Source: Pseudomonas sp. LB-090624
GTDB taxonomy: Bacteria; Pseudomonadota; Gammaproteobacteria; Pseudomonadales; Pseudomonadaceae
Direction: 5' to 3'
Assembly: GCF_003205205.1 (NCBI RefSeq)
Contig: NZ_QJRL01000005.1
Span: 1-64,000 of the forward strand
DNA: 64,000 bases
In this document: one piece after another, positions 47,302 through 57,066 of the stretch
Position numbering within the stretch: the first letter of the stretch is position 1
Layout: each line of letters begins with the position of its first letter
Notes under the pieces: model-generated
Databases searched by the model: none
Told to the model about the DNA's origin: nothing
The model's input: the letters and a program-made list of their open reading frames with translations, nothing else
Made by a program: the position numbers and the translations under genes

Positions 47302-48312
47302 TCAACCTTCGAACTGAATTACCATGCGGCCTTTGATCTTGCCCTCCAGCATCTCATCGAAGATCTGGTTGATATCTTCGATCGGCCGCAGCGTCACCTT
47401 GGGCACCACCTTGCCTTCGGCGGCAAACTGGAAAGCTTCCTGCAGGTCTTGGCGAGTGCCGACCAGCGAGCCGATCACCTCTATGCCGTCCAGCACCAGG
47501 CGGGGGATGTTAAGATTCATGGCTTCCGATGGCAGGCCGACTGCGACGAGGCGGCCGCCAGCGCGCAGGGCATCCACGGCAGAGTCGAACGCTGCTTTGG
47601 CGACCGCCGTCACTACGGCAGCGTGCGCCCCGCCGGTTTTTTCCTGAATGACCTTGGCTGCATCCTCGGTGCGCGGATTGATCACCAGGTCGGCGCCCAT
47701 CTCGCTGGCGAAGCGCAGTTGCTCTTCGTTGACATCGATGGCGATCACTTTGGCATTGAAGACGTTCCTGGCATATTGCAGGGCCAGGTTGCCCAAGCCG
47801 CCGAGGCCGTAGATGGCGATCCATTGGCCGGGGCGAACATTGGAGGTTTTCACCGCCTTGTAGGTGGTGACACCGGCGCAGGTCACGCTGCTGGCGGCAG
47901 CGGAGTCGAGGCCATCGGGTACCTTGACCGAGTAGTCGGCCTTGACGATGCAGGCTTCGGCCATGCCGCCGTCGACGGTGTAGCCGGAGTTCTTCACTTC
48001 GCGGCACAGGGTTTCGTTGCCACTGGTGCAATATTCACAATGCCCGCAACCCTGGTAGAACCAGGCAACGCTGGCGCGGTCGCCCGGCTTGAGCGAAGTG
48101 ACACCGGGGCCAACTTCCTGCACCACGCCAATGCCTTCATGGCCCAGCACTACACCGGTCTTGTCACCGAAGTCGCCATTTTTCACGTGCAGGTCGGTGT
48201 GGCACACCCCGCAGCATTGCATCTTCAGCAGCGCTTCGCCGTGCTCGAGAGGGCGCAAGGTTTTCTCTACCACGTCCACCCGACGGCCTGGTGCAACAAC
48301 AGCAGCTTTCAT
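47302..48312 (-). CDS. adhP: Zinc-dependent alcohol dehydrogenase
   Basis: A 336-residue medium-chain alcohol dehydrogenase that oxidises ethanol and other primary alcohols with NAD. Catalytic zinc: Cys37-His residues in CGVCHTDLH and GHEG; structural zinc: [15 protein letters not shown]; coenzyme motif GLGGLG. The start MKAAVV at 48312 has GGAGG upstream. The closeness to E. coli AdhP supports the name. Confidence 0.9.
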   Translation of the reverse strand: MKAAVVAPGRRVDVVEKTLRPLEHGEALLKMQCCGVCHTDLHVKNGDFGDKTGVVLGHEGIGVVQEVGPGVTSLKPGDRASVAWFYQGCGHCEYCTSGNETLCREVKNSGYTVDGGMAEACIVKADYSVKVPDGLDSAAASSVTCAGVTTYKAVKTSNVRPGQWIAIYGLGGLGNLALQYARNVFNAKVIAIDVNEEQLRFASEMGADLVINPRTEDAAKVIQEKTGGAHAAVVTAVAKAAFDSAVDALRAGGRLVAVGLPSEAMNLNIPRLVLDGIEVIGSLVGTRQDLQEAFQFAAEGKVVPKVTLRPIEDINQIFDEMLEGKIKGRMVIQFEG

Positions 48313-48738
48313 AAGAGCCTCCGTATCTATCCGATGTGGGCTTGGTTTATTGCTGGGACAGCATAGCCCTTGCCTGGCCAGGCAAAACTGCTTCAGGTCA
48401 TGGTGGACGCTCTCACAAAATACCAGGGGAGGCCGGGTTGGCATTTGCGGAACAAAGAAAAGCCCGCGGCAAAGATGCGGCGGGCTGCAAAAACGTACGG
48501 AGCAGGGTCAGTGTGCCCAGGTGCATGTCGGTATTTCGTGAAGGGCAGGTCATGAGGTTGTCATCGCGCCGGGCGGAAGTGGCCGATAAAAAAGCCCGCC
48601 ATGAAGGCGGGCAAACAACGTTTGAAGGGAGAGCCTGCAGACTGGGCCCGCCCCGTTAATCCAGGATTAAGCGATAGCGCATTGACCCGGCATGCTCAAG
48701 CGCCTATACAGGCCTGCCATCACCCCAGGAGAGCCAGC
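48313..48738. other. Intergenic region with two hairpins
   Basis: About 426 bases. The hairpin AGCCCGC/GCGGGCT lies at 48461-48486 and GCCCGCC/GGCGGGC at 48594-48612, the second with a six-T run on the minus strand. The second may end minus-strand transcripts coming from DoxX. No gene seen; the left end has the adhP promoter. Confidence 0.55.
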
Positions 48739-48936
48739 ATGAACGACGAAGACGACCTGCATGAACCCGAGCACGATCACTTGCTTGATCATGAGTTTCT
48801 GTACGATGGCATGGATGCCGAGGCCGATGCACAGGGTGCCGAGGATGAAATAGAGGAAGACGAGGAGACGCTGGATGACCTCGACGAAGAGGAGCGCGAT
48901 CATCCAGCCTGGTACGACGACTGTGAAGACGATTGA
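48739..48936 (+). CDS. Very acidic small protein
   Basis: A 65-residue protein with about half of its residues Asp or Glu (EIEEDEETLDDLDEEE) and several histidines at the N-terminus. AGGAGA lies upstream. It could be a DNA-mimic or metal-binding protein, but no function is known. It converges with DoxX. Confidence 0.6.
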   Translation: MNDEDDLHEPEHDHLLDHEFLYDGMDAEADAQGAEDEIEEDEETLDDLDEEERDHPAWYDDCEDD

Positions 48937-48937
48937 C

Positions 48938-49351
48938 TCAGCGCCCGTCCACCGAGAAACGCCCCGGACCACTCACGGCCAGTAGCAGCAAGCCGCCCAT
49001 GATGGCCATGTTCTTCATGAATTGGGTCATGTTGGCGCTGCGTTCGGGGTCGATCATGTTCCAGAACGGGTGGCCAAGCAGCGCCGTGCCCAGCACGAAC
49101 AGTGCGAACAGGAATGCCAGTGGGCGTGTGTAGAAGCCGAGGATCAGCAGGATGCCGACGATGAACTCCATCAGCACGGCAACCGCTGCGGCCAGCATCG
49201 GCGCAGGGGCACCCAGTGAGGTCATGTAGCCGACCGTACCTTCAAAACCGGTGAGCTTGGCCCAGCCAGACAAGACGAACAGGATCATCAGCAGTACGCG
49301 AGCAAGCAGGATAATGATGTCGCGTTGACCATCGAACAGGGAGTAGCGCAT
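48938..49351 (-). CDS. DoxX family membrane protein
   Basis: A 137-residue inner-membrane protein with four helices, the typical DoxX pattern (RVLLMILFVLSGWAKLTGF and FMKNMAIMGGLLLLA). DoxX proteins are tied to thiol or respiratory redox stress, with an uncertain role. Conserved protein starts at 49351. Confidence 0.82.
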   Translation of the reverse strand: MRYSLFDGQRDIIILLARVLLMILFVLSGWAKLTGFEGTVGYMTSLGAPAPMLAAAVAVLMEFIVGILLILGFYTRPLAFLFALFVLGTALLGHPFWNMIDPERSANMTQFMKNMAIMGGLLLLAVSGPGRFSVDGR

Positions 49352-49420
49352 GGTGGCATTCCAGTGGACGAGTTCAAGCTCCACTCTAGCAGCTGCGCAA
49401 GACATTGCCGGCAGGCAGCA

Positions 49421-49445
49421 AAAAGGCGCCGCAAGGGCGCCTTTT
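49421..49445 (-). terminator. Terminator of tRNA-Leu
   Basis: Stem AAAAGGCGCC/GGCGCCTTTT with loop GCAAG, immediately downstream of the tRNA gene on the minus strand, followed by TTTTGCTGCC. Confidence 0.82.
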
Positions 49446-49455
49446 CAAGGAAGTT

Positions 49456-49540
49456 TGGTGCGAGTGGCGGGACTCGAACCCGCAAGGCTCACGCCGACAG
49501 ATTTTAAGTCTGCTGTGTATACCAATTCCACCACACTCGC
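49456..49540 (-). tRNA. tRNA-Leu (TAA)
   Basis: An 85-base class II tRNA with acceptor GCGAGTG/CACTCGC, anticodon TAA in ACTTAAAAT, an extra arm (TCGGCGTGAGCC region) and T-loop GGTTCGAGTCC. CCA is encoded. Confidence 0.97.
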
Positions 49541-49881
49541 ACGCTTGAAGGGGTCGCAACGACCAGCTCGCTTCTAAGTAGAAGGGCTTCGCAATCAAGC
49601 GGGCTTTATAACCCATTGTTATAGTTGAGTCAACCGCAGCGCCTATGATCAACACAGTGAAGGGCCGATCGTAGGGGCAATTGACACCTTGCTGTCATTA
49701 CGCCACTGTGACCCTTTTCTTGGATCCAACAGCGGTTGGCGATGACACAGGGAGAGGCGCGCAGCTCAGTCCGGTGCTGATGGAACTGCACCCCTGAAAG
49801 CCTGTTGTCGCAAGCGTGGTCGTTGCCGGGTATGCTGCGCTACGTTCATTTTGTCCCTCCTGCTGTGCCAGTGGAGTCTTC
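49541..49881. other. Divergent region between tRNA-Leu and the kinase gene
   Basis: About 340 bases. The tRNA promoter is at 49605-49633 on the minus strand. The right part leads to the kinase gene, with GGAG at its end; no operator was recognised. Confidence 0.6.
49605..49633 (-). promoter_or_regulatory. Promoter of tRNA-Leu
   Basis: On the minus strand TTGACT, 17 bases, TATAAA: a near-consensus sigma-70 promoter about 65 bases before the tRNA. Confidence 0.75.
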
Positions 49882-51042
49882 ATGGTTTCAGCTGATTGCC
49901 TCAACCACCCCATCATGCCTGCCCACCGCTATGAACAGTTGGTTCAGTCGGTGGTGGATTACGCCATCTATATGCTTGACCCAACCGGCCATGTGGTGTC
50001 GTGGAACGCGGGCGCGCAACGGATCAAGGGTTACCGCGCCGATGAGGTGATCGGGCAACATTTTTCGTTGTTCTTCACCCCGCAGGATTGTGCCGACGGC
50101 CGCCCCGACCACCTGCTGCGCCAGGCCTTGGACCAGGGCGTGGCACAGGACGAAGGCTGGCGGGTACGCAAAGATGGCACGCAGTTCTGGGCCTTGGCCG
50201 CGCTGGATGTGATCCGTGATGACAATGGCCAGATCATCGGCCTGGCCAAGGTAACCCGCGACATCACTGACCGCCGTGAGTCAGCGTTGCAACTGGACGC
50301 CGTGCGCGCCCAGCTGTTTCAGGCGCAGAAGCTTGAAGCCCTGGGCCAGTTGACCGGTGGCCTGGCACATGACTTCAACAACATGCTGACCATCATCATG
50401 AGTTCAGCGCGCCTGGCGCTGGCCACTCAGGATCCGGCGCGCACCCAGCGCATGCTGCAACACATCCTCGAAGCCGGGCAGCGTGGTATCGAACTGACCC
50501 AGCAACTGCTCAGCTTTGCCCGCCACCGCAAACTCGATGTCGCCAGCGTTGCCCCGGCAGACCTGGTTGCCGCGACCCGGGGCCTGCTGGAGCATGCGTT
50601 GCCAGGTTCGATCAAGCTCAAGGTGCTGCTGCAACCGGACCTGCCACTGATCGAGGTGGATGCCGGGCAGTTGCAGATGGTCTTGCTCAACCTGTTGTTC
50701 AATGCCCGTGACGCAATCACAGGGCAAGGCGTGATTGCCTTGACGGTCGATGGGGTTGAGTTGACTGGGGAGGTCGATGGGCTGCTGGGCAGTTTTGTGC
50801 GTTTCCAGGTTCAGGACAGCGGCGAGGGTATACCCGCCGATGTAATACCGCGTATCTTCGAGCCATTCTTCACCACAAAGCCCTTCGGTAAAGGCACTGG
50901 TCTTGGCCTTAGCCAGGTGTATGGCTTCGCCAGGCAGAGTGGTGGCGCGATTTGTGTCGACAGCGAACCCGGCCGCGGAACTTGCATGCAGCTTTACTTG
51001 CCAATGTATCAGGATCAGACAGACAGCCAACCCAACAGGTAG
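49882..51042 (+). CDS. PAS-domain sensor histidine kinase
   Basis: A 386-residue soluble kinase without membrane segments. A PAS domain fills about 18-130 (VVSWNAGAQRIKGY), then a dimerisation/phosphoacceptor domain with His163 in LAHDFNNML and an ATPase domain with NARDAI, DSGEGIP and GKGTGLGLSQVYGF. The signal is cytoplasmic, perhaps redox, light or a small molecule. GGAG precedes ATG 49882. It is the first gene of an operon with a KaiC-like ATPase and a single-domain response regulator, so the three probably form one signalling unit. Confidence 0.87.
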   Translation: MVSADCLNHPIMPAHRYEQLVQSVVDYAIYMLDPTGHVVSWNAGAQRIKGYRADEVIGQHFSLFFTPQDCADGRPDHLLRQALDQGVAQDEGWRVRKDGTQFWALAALDVIRDDNGQIIGLAKVTRDITDRRESALQLDAVRAQLFQAQKLEALGQLTGGLAHDFNNMLTIIMSSARLALATQDPARTQRMLQHILEAGQRGIELTQQLLSFARHRKLDVASVAPADLVAATRGLLEHALPGSIKLKVLLQPDLPLIEVDAGQLQMVLLNLLFNARDAITGQGVIALTVDGVELTGEVDGLLGSFVRFQVQDSGEGIPADVIPRIFEPFFTTKPFGKGTGLGLSQVYGFARQSGGAICVDSEPGRGTCMQLYLPMYQDQTDSQPNR

Positions 51043-51047
51043 ACACC

Positions 51048-52493
51048 ATGGCACAAGTACTCAGGCGGCTGGGGACGGGGATCGACGGGCTCGACGCGTT
51101 GCTCAGGGGTGGCCTGGTGGCCGGTGCCTCTTACATCATTCAGGGCCCCCCGGGAGCCGGCAAGACCATCCTCGCCAACCAACTGGCCTGTGGGCATGTG
51201 CGTGGCGGTGGCCGGGTGCTGGTGGCCACCTTGCTGAGTGAATCGCACGAGCGCCTGTTCCAGTACCTGGCCACCCTGGATTTCTTCGACCCGGCGTTGG
51301 TCGGTGACCAGATCCAGTTCGTCAGCGCTTTCGACACACTGGAGCAGGATGGGCTGGACGCCGTGGTCCGGTTGCTGCGCCAGGAAATCGCCCGGCAGCA
51401 GGCCAGCCTGCTGATTGTCGATGGTGTGCTCAATGCCCGAGTGCGCGCGGAAACCGCCCTGGACACCAAGAAATTCGTCTCCGAACTGCAGGGGCATGCG
51501 GCTTTCGCAGGCTGCACCGTACTCTTGCTGACCAGCGCCCGGCTTGACGAGGGTAGCCCAGAACATACCATGGTCGACGGGGTGATCGAGCTGGGTGAGC
51601 AATTGCTCGGCAGCCGCGCGGTGCGTCATATCCAGCTACGCAAGACCCGTGGTAGTGCCGCCTTGTCGGGTCGCCACGAATGCCTCATCGATGAGGCTGG
51701 CATGCATGTCTACCCGCGCCTGGAAGCGCTGTTCAGCCACCCCAGCCAGCTGGGCAGCGCCGGCCTCGGACGCATCAGCAGCGGCGTCCCCACCCTTGAC
51801 GAAATGCTTGACGGTGGCCTGGCCGCGGGGTCGGTAAGCCTGTTGATCGGGCCTTCGGGAATTGGCAAGACCTCACTGGGTTTGGCCTTTCTCGGCGCCA
51901 GCACCCAACAGGCACCTGGGCTGCATTTCGGTTTTTACGAAACGCCTGAACGCTTGCGCAGCAAGGCCGCGTCGCTAGGTTACGATTTTGCCGCGATGGA
52001 ACAGGCCGGCAGCCTGCAGCTGTGCTGGCAGCCCACCACCGAGGGCCTGCTCGACCAGGTCGGTGCGCGGCTGCTCGAACGGGTCGCGGCGCAGGGCACC
52101 AAGCGCGTGCTGATCGACAGCCTCGGTGCATTCAGCCGTCTGGCCATTGACCCGGCGCGGCTGAACGCGTTTTTCCGCGTACTGACCGGGGAGTTGCGCG
52201 CGCGTGATGTGAGCGTGATGCTGACCTGGGAAATGCGCGATATCTTCGGCTCGGAAATCAGCGCCCCGGCCCCGGACCTGTCGAGCATCGTCGACAACCT
52301 GATGCTGATGCGCTTTGTCGAGCTGGATTCGCAACTGCGGCGCATGCTGTCGATCCTCAAGGTGCGCGACAGCCACCATGACCCGGCTTTGCATGAGCTG
52401 CTGATCCAGCCGCAGGGCATCGCCCTGCGCAAAGCGTTCGAAGGCGCCTGTGGGGTGCTTTCGGGTACGCCGACGCCGCCAGGGAGCGGGTGA
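51048..52493 (+). CDS. KaiC-like double-ATPase
   Basis: A 481-residue protein with two RecA/KaiC domains: Walker A GPPGAGKT at 33-40 and GPSGIGKT at 268-275. In the second half, the site matching the KaiC phosphorylation pair Ser431/Thr432 is Ser412/Ser413 (DLSSIVDN). The twin catalytic glutamates of clock KaiC are changed (LSES in the first domain, YE in the second). No kaiA or kaiB is present, so a clock is unlikely; a phospho-switch or hexameric signalling ATPase is more plausible. It begins five bases after the kinase stop and ends shortly before the response-regulator gene. Confidence 0.85.
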   Translation: MAQVLRRLGTGIDGLDALLRGGLVAGASYIIQGPPGAGKTILANQLACGHVRGGGRVLVATLLSESHERLFQYLATLDFFDPALVGDQIQFVSAFDTLEQDGLDAVVRLLRQEIARQQASLLIVDGVLNARVRAETALDTKKFVSELQGHAAFAGCTVLLLTSARLDEGSPEHTMVDGVIELGEQLLGSRAVRHIQLRKTRGSAALSGRHECLIDEAGMHVYPRLEALFSHPSQLGSAGLGRISSGVPTLDEMLDGGLAAGSVSLLIGPSGIGKTSLGLAFLGASTQQAPGLHFGFYETPERLRSKAASLGYDFAAMEQAGSLQLCWQPTTEGLLDQVGARLLERVAAQGTKRVLIDSLGAFSRLAIDPARLNAFFRVLTGELRARDVSVMLTWEMRDIFGSEISAPAPDLSSIVDNLMLMRFVELDSQLRRMLSILKVRDSHHDPALHELLIQPQGIALRKAFEGACGVLSGTPTPPGSG

Positions 52494-52504
52494 CAGGCAG
52501 GCCG

Positions 52505-52858
52505 ATGAATACCATCCTGATCGTCGATGACGAGTACCTGATTGCCGACATCCTTGGTTTTGCCCTGGAGGATGAAGGCTATTTGGTGGAAAAGGCCAGC
52601 AACGGCAGCAAGGCACTGGAGGTGCTGAAGGAAAAGCGTGTGCAGTTGGTGATTACCGATTACATGATGCCGCTGCTCAATGGTGAAGAGCTGGCACGGG
52701 CCATGCGCGAAGATCCGGCGTTGTGCGAACTGCCGATCATTCTCATGAGCGGCGCCCAGGCCAGCCAAGGATGCCCGGCCCTGTTTGCCGCAATCTTCGA
52801 CAAGCCGTTCGACATGGACGAGATGATCGCCAAGGTGGGCCAGTTACTGAGCACCTGA
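52505..52858 (+). CDS. Single-domain response regulator
   Basis: A 117-residue receiver domain without output domain: acidic Asp8/Asp9, phosphoacceptor Asp52 (VITDYMMP) and Lys100 (FDKPF). It probably takes phosphate from the PAS kinase two genes upstream and acts by protein contact, like CheY, maybe on the KaiC-like ATPase. The ATG at 52505 lies eleven bases after the KaiC-like gene. Confidence 0.87.
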   Translation: MNTILIVDDEYLIADILGFALEDEGYLVEKASNGSKALEVLKEKRVQLVITDYMMPLLNGEELARAMREDPALCELPIILMSGAQASQGCPALFAAIFDKPFDMDEMIAKVGQLLST

Positions 52859-52900
52859 GGCTGGCGGTCGAGCGCATCCATGCACTTTGTAGAGGGTGAC

Positions 52901-53098
52901 TCAGTGCGAGTCTTCGTGCTTCTCCGGGGCTGGGCTGCCGGCCTGGATGCGCTTGAAGATTTCTTCGCGATGTACCTGCACATCCTTGGGTGCGTCGATA
53001 CCAATCCTCACCTGCATCCCTTTGACGCCCAGAATGGTGACTTTGATGTCATCGTTGATGACGATGCTTTCGCCAACCTTACGGGTGAGTATCAGCAT
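52901..53098 (-). CDS. rsmE: CsrA/Rsm-family RNA-binding regulator, RsmE-like
   Basis: A 65-residue CsrA protein ([29 protein letters not shown]). It binds GGA motifs in 5' leader RNA and represses or stabilises mRNAs of the Gac/Rsm regulon. Putida-group strains have RsmA, RsmE and RsmI; the neighbourhood (topoisomerase IB, modCBA, adhP) fits the rsmE locus. Conserved protein starts at 53098 with AAGGAGAA upstream. It converges on the response-regulator gene. Confidence 0.85.
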   Translation of the reverse strand: MLILTRKVGESIVINDDIKVTILGVKGMQVRIGIDAPKDVQVHREEIFKRIQAGSPAPEKHEDSH

Positions 53099-53351
53099 GT
53101 AGTTCTCCTTGGTGATATAAAAGACCGCTGGGCTAGTTGCCACGGCGGCGGGAGCTGGTCCCTCTTCCTTCTCATTAAAGACGCTTTCGGCGGATAGTAA
53201 TTCCCCGACAGAAAAATTCTGTTGCGTACTTTCACTTGCAGGTGCCGAAGCAAACCGTCAGCGGTTTGTCGGTCAAGGTGCTCGATGGCAAGAATAGGGC
53301 GCTTGGCGACCAATGGGAAATTTCTTCGCATCATGGGGTAAATAGACAGGC

Positions 53352-54374
53352 TTAATGGTCGTCCTGTTCCTCAAGTGCCTGAAGAAATAACAGTAATGCC
53401 ACTTCTTCTGGGTCCAGGCCTTTGCGAATACGGTTTTTCGGCAGCTCGGCCAGGCGCCCCAGGGCATAGTGCTCAAGCACCGCCGGGTGGATGTAGCAAC
53501 GCCTGCACACTGCCGGGGTATTGCCCAACCGCGTAGCCACCTGGCGGACGATGGCAGCGACCTGCCGTTTAGCCTCGGTTTCAGGCTCCCAGGCCAAAGG
53601 CCTGAGCAAGTCCAGTGCCAGGCTGCTGCCGGCCCAGGTGCGGTAGTCCTTGGCGGTGAAGTCGGCGCCGGTCAGCTGCTGCAGGAACTGGTTGACCTCG
53701 GCAGAGCCCACGCTGTGGCGCTGGCCGTCTTCATCCAGATATTGGAACAGTGCCTGCCCGGGCAGCTCCATGCAGCGCTTGAGCAGGTTGGCCAGGCGTC
53801 GGTCGTTGAGGGTGACGTTGTGTTCGACGCCGCGCTTGCCGCGAAACTGAAAGCGAATGGTGCTGCCTTTGACCTGCACGTGGCGGTTGCGCAGGGTAGT
53901 CAGGCCGTAGGATTGGTTGTCGCGCAGGTAGCGCTGGTTGCCAATGCGGATCAGGGTATGGTCCAGCAGGCTTACCACCAGCGCCATGACCTTTTCCCGG
54001 TCCAGGCCTGGTCGTGCCAGGTGGGCTTCCAGCTGTGCGCGCAGCTTGGGCAGGGCCTGGGCGAAGGCCAGCATGCGCCCGTACTTGTGCTGGTCGCGCA
54101 GCTCACGCCATTGAGCGTGGTAGCGGTACTGCTTGCGCCCACGGGCATCGCGGCCTGTGGCTTGCAGGTGACCTTGCGGGTCGGCGCAGATCCAGACATC
54201 GGTGTAGGCCGGGGGAATGACCAGCCCGGCAATCCGCGCGAGGGTGTCCTTGTCGCGTACCCGTTGGCCATCGGTATCCAGATAGATGAAGCGCTCGCGC
54301 CAGCGGCGCCGGGTCAGCCCCGGTTGGCTGTCGTCGACGTAGTGCAGGCTGCGTGGTAGGGGGCAGTCGAGCAT
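53352..54374 (-). CDS. DNA topoisomerase IB, poxvirus-like
   Basis: A 340-residue type IB topoisomerase that relaxes supercoils by a 3'-phosphotyrosyl link. Catalytic residues: arginine and lysine in the core (LIRIGNQRY and KGSTIRFQFRGKRG) and the tyrosine in NTPAVCRRCYIHPAV near residue 300. It is a small bacterial enzyme of vaccinia type, well known in pseudomonads. Its start is close to the end of the mod operon. Confidence 0.9.
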   Translation of the reverse strand: MLDCPLPRSLHYVDDSQPGLTRRRWRERFIYLDTDGQRVRDKDTLARIAGLVIPPAYTDVWICADPQGHLQATGRDARGRKQYRYHAQWRELRDQHKYGRMLAFAQALPKLRAQLEAHLARPGLDREKVMALVVSLLDHTLIRIGNQRYLRDNQSYGLTTLRNRHVQVKGSTIRFQFRGKRGVEHNVTLNDRRLANLLKRCMELPGQALFQYLDEDGQRHSVGSAEVNQFLQQLTGADFTAKDYRTWAGSSLALDLLRPLAWEPETEAKRQVAAIVRQVATRLGNTPAVCRRCYIHPAVLEHYALGRLAELPKNRIRKGLDPEEVALLLFLQALEEQDDH

Positions 54375-54432
54375 GGGCGGCTGGCCTCGATCAAGATCAC
54401 TGATCTATGGACAACACGCGGGCAGAGGATGC

Positions 54433-55524
54433 TCAGCCCAGCAAGGCCACCGACTTGATCTGGGCGATCAGCGCCTGGCCAGGATGCAGGCCAAGTTGGT
54501 CGGCCGAGAAGCGGGTGATGCGTGCAAGCAGGGCATTGCCGCCGGCATCCAGGCTGACCAGCACATGCGCCGGGTTGGCAGCCGGACGGCTCTCGCGCAC
54601 CCGCACCGGGAGGCGGTTGATAATGCTCGAAAGGCTGTCTGCCGACAGTGCCAGGCTGACGTCGCGGGCCTGCACCTTGACCCGCAGGCTGCTGCCCATC
54701 ACATGCGCCGGGTGGGCAATGCGCAGCAGCGGCCCACTGCTGCCGGGCAGGCGCAGGTCAAGCAGGTCGTAGTGGGGGTCGTGGCCCACCACCATGCCCT
54801 CGAACACCACCCCGGCGTCGTCGCCCTCGACCAGAGGCAGATCGAGGCGTGCCAACGTTTCGCCAATCGGGCCGCTGGCGATGGCCTGGCCTTGCTCAAG
54901 CAACACCAGGTGGTCGGCCAACCGCGCCACTTCATCCTGGGCGTGGCTGACATACACCAGCGGGATGTCCAGCTCGTCGTGCAGGCGCTCCAGATAGGGC
55001 AGAATCTCGCGTTTACGCGGCCCATCGAGGGCCGCCAGCGGCTCGTCCATCAACAACAGCCGCGGGCTGCTGAGCAGGGCGCGGGCAATGCCCACACGCT
55101 GCGCTTCGCCACCGGACAACGTCGCGGGGCGACGCGCCAGCAGGGGGCCGATACCCAGCAACTGGCAGGCCTGATCGAGGCTGACCTTGCGTTCGGCGGC
55201 GGCCACCCGCCGCCAGCCGAACTCCAGGTTGCCGCGCACCGACAGGTGCGGGAACAGGCTGGCCTCTTGGAACACGTAGCCCACCGGCCGCAGGTGGGGT
55301 GCCTGGAAGTAGCCGCGGCTGCTGTCTTCCCAGACCTCGCCGTTCACCTCGATGTAGGCGCTGGCGGCGCGTTCCAGCCCCGCCAGGCAGCGCAGGCAGC
55401 TGGTCTTCCCTGAACCGGAATGGCCGAACAGCGCGCTGATACCGCGCCCGGGCAGGTGCAGGTCTACGTCCAGGGTAAAATCGTCGCGCGCCAGCTTCAG
55501 GCGGGCCACTATCGATGCAGTCAT
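54433..55524 (-). CDS. modC: Molybdate ABC transporter ATPase
   Basis: A 363-residue ATPase: Walker [10 protein letters not shown], signature [15 protein letters not shown], Walker [13 protein letters not shown], and a C-terminal TOBE/Mop domain (about 295-360) that binds molybdate. It starts one base after the modB stop in the same direction. With ModA and ModB it imports molybdate for the cofactor required by NicB and other enzymes. Confidence 0.93.
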   Translation of the reverse strand: MTASIVARLKLARDDFTLDVDLHLPGRGISALFGHSGSGKTSCLRCLAGLERAASAYIEVNGEVWEDSSRGYFQAPHLRPVGYVFQEASLFPHLSVRGNLEFGWRRVAAAERKVSLDQACQLLGIGPLLARRPATLSGGEAQRVGIARALLSSPRLLLMDEPLAALDGPRKREILPYLERLHDELDIPLVYVSHAQDEVARLADHLVLLEQGQAIASGPIGETLARLDLPLVEGDDAGVVFEGMVVGHDPHYDLLDLRLPGSSGPLLRIAHPAHVMGSSLRVKVQARDVSLALSADSLSSIINRLPVRVRESRPAANPAHVLVSLDAGGNALLARITRFSADQLGLHPGQALIAQIKSVALLG

Positions 55525-55525
55525 T

Positions 55526-56205
55526 TCAGCTCCAGCCAGCTTTGCCACGGCGCCCGGCGTACAGCAGGAGCAGCACCAGGAAAGAGAACACCAGCATGGC
55601 ACCGGCCAGCCAGTGGGCTTGCGAGTACTCCATGGCTTCGACGTGATCGAAGATCTGCACCGAAACCACGCGGGTCTTGTCGGGGATGTTGCCACCGATC
55701 ATCAGTACCACACCGAACTCGCCCACGGTGTGGGCGAAGCCAAGGATGCTGGCGGTAATGAAGCCTGGGCGAGCCAACGGCAGCACAACATGGATGAAGG
55801 TGTCCCAGGGGCTGGCGCGCAGCGTTGCCGCCACCTCCAGCGGGCGCTGGCCGATGGCGCCGAAGGCGTTCTGCAGCGGCTGGACCACGAAGGGCATGGA
55901 ATACACGGTCGAACCGATTACCAGGCCGGTGAAGCTGAACACCACAGTCCCCAGGCCCATCGCCTGGGTGGCCTGACCGAGCCAGCCGTGCGGGCCGAGG
56001 GCGATCAGCAGATAAAACCCGATCACCGTCGGTGGCAGCACCAGCGGCAGCGCCACCAACGCGCCCACCGGCCCGCGCAGCCATGAGCGCGTGCGCGCCA
56101 GCCACCAGGCGATGGGCGTGCCAATGATCAGCAGGATCAAGGTGGTGAGGCTGGCCAGCTTGATGGTCAGCCAGATCGCTCCCAGGTCACTGGCATCCAG
56201 GGGCA

Positions 56206-56206
<1 letters not shown>
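55526..56206 (-). CDS. modB: Molybdate ABC transporter permease
   Basis: A 226-residue membrane subunit with five to six helices and the ABC loop [23 protein letters not shown]. The start overlaps the modA stop (ATGA). It is the channel of ModABC. Confidence 0.93.
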
Positions 56207-56982
<776 letters not shown>

Positions 56983-56986
56983 TTAT

Positions 56987-57010
56987 CGTTATATCTTCAA
57001 CTATATAGCG
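56987..57010 (-). promoter_or_regulatory. ModE-type operator of modABC
   Basis: CGTTATAT-N8-ATATAGCG agrees with the ModE consensus arms (CGTTATAT and the A(C/T)ATAACG-like complement). Its position directly before modA fits repression by molybdate-bound ModE. No modE gene is in this window. Confidence 0.75.
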
Positions 57011-57066
57011 ATAGGCCAATTGTCGGGAAGGGGCTTGATGATGCCCGGCCTGTTCAAGAACGCGGC

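Noticed and set aside
51048..52493. Complete circadian clock
   Set aside because: Only a KaiC-like protein is present; kaiA and kaiB are missing and the catalytic glutamates differ.
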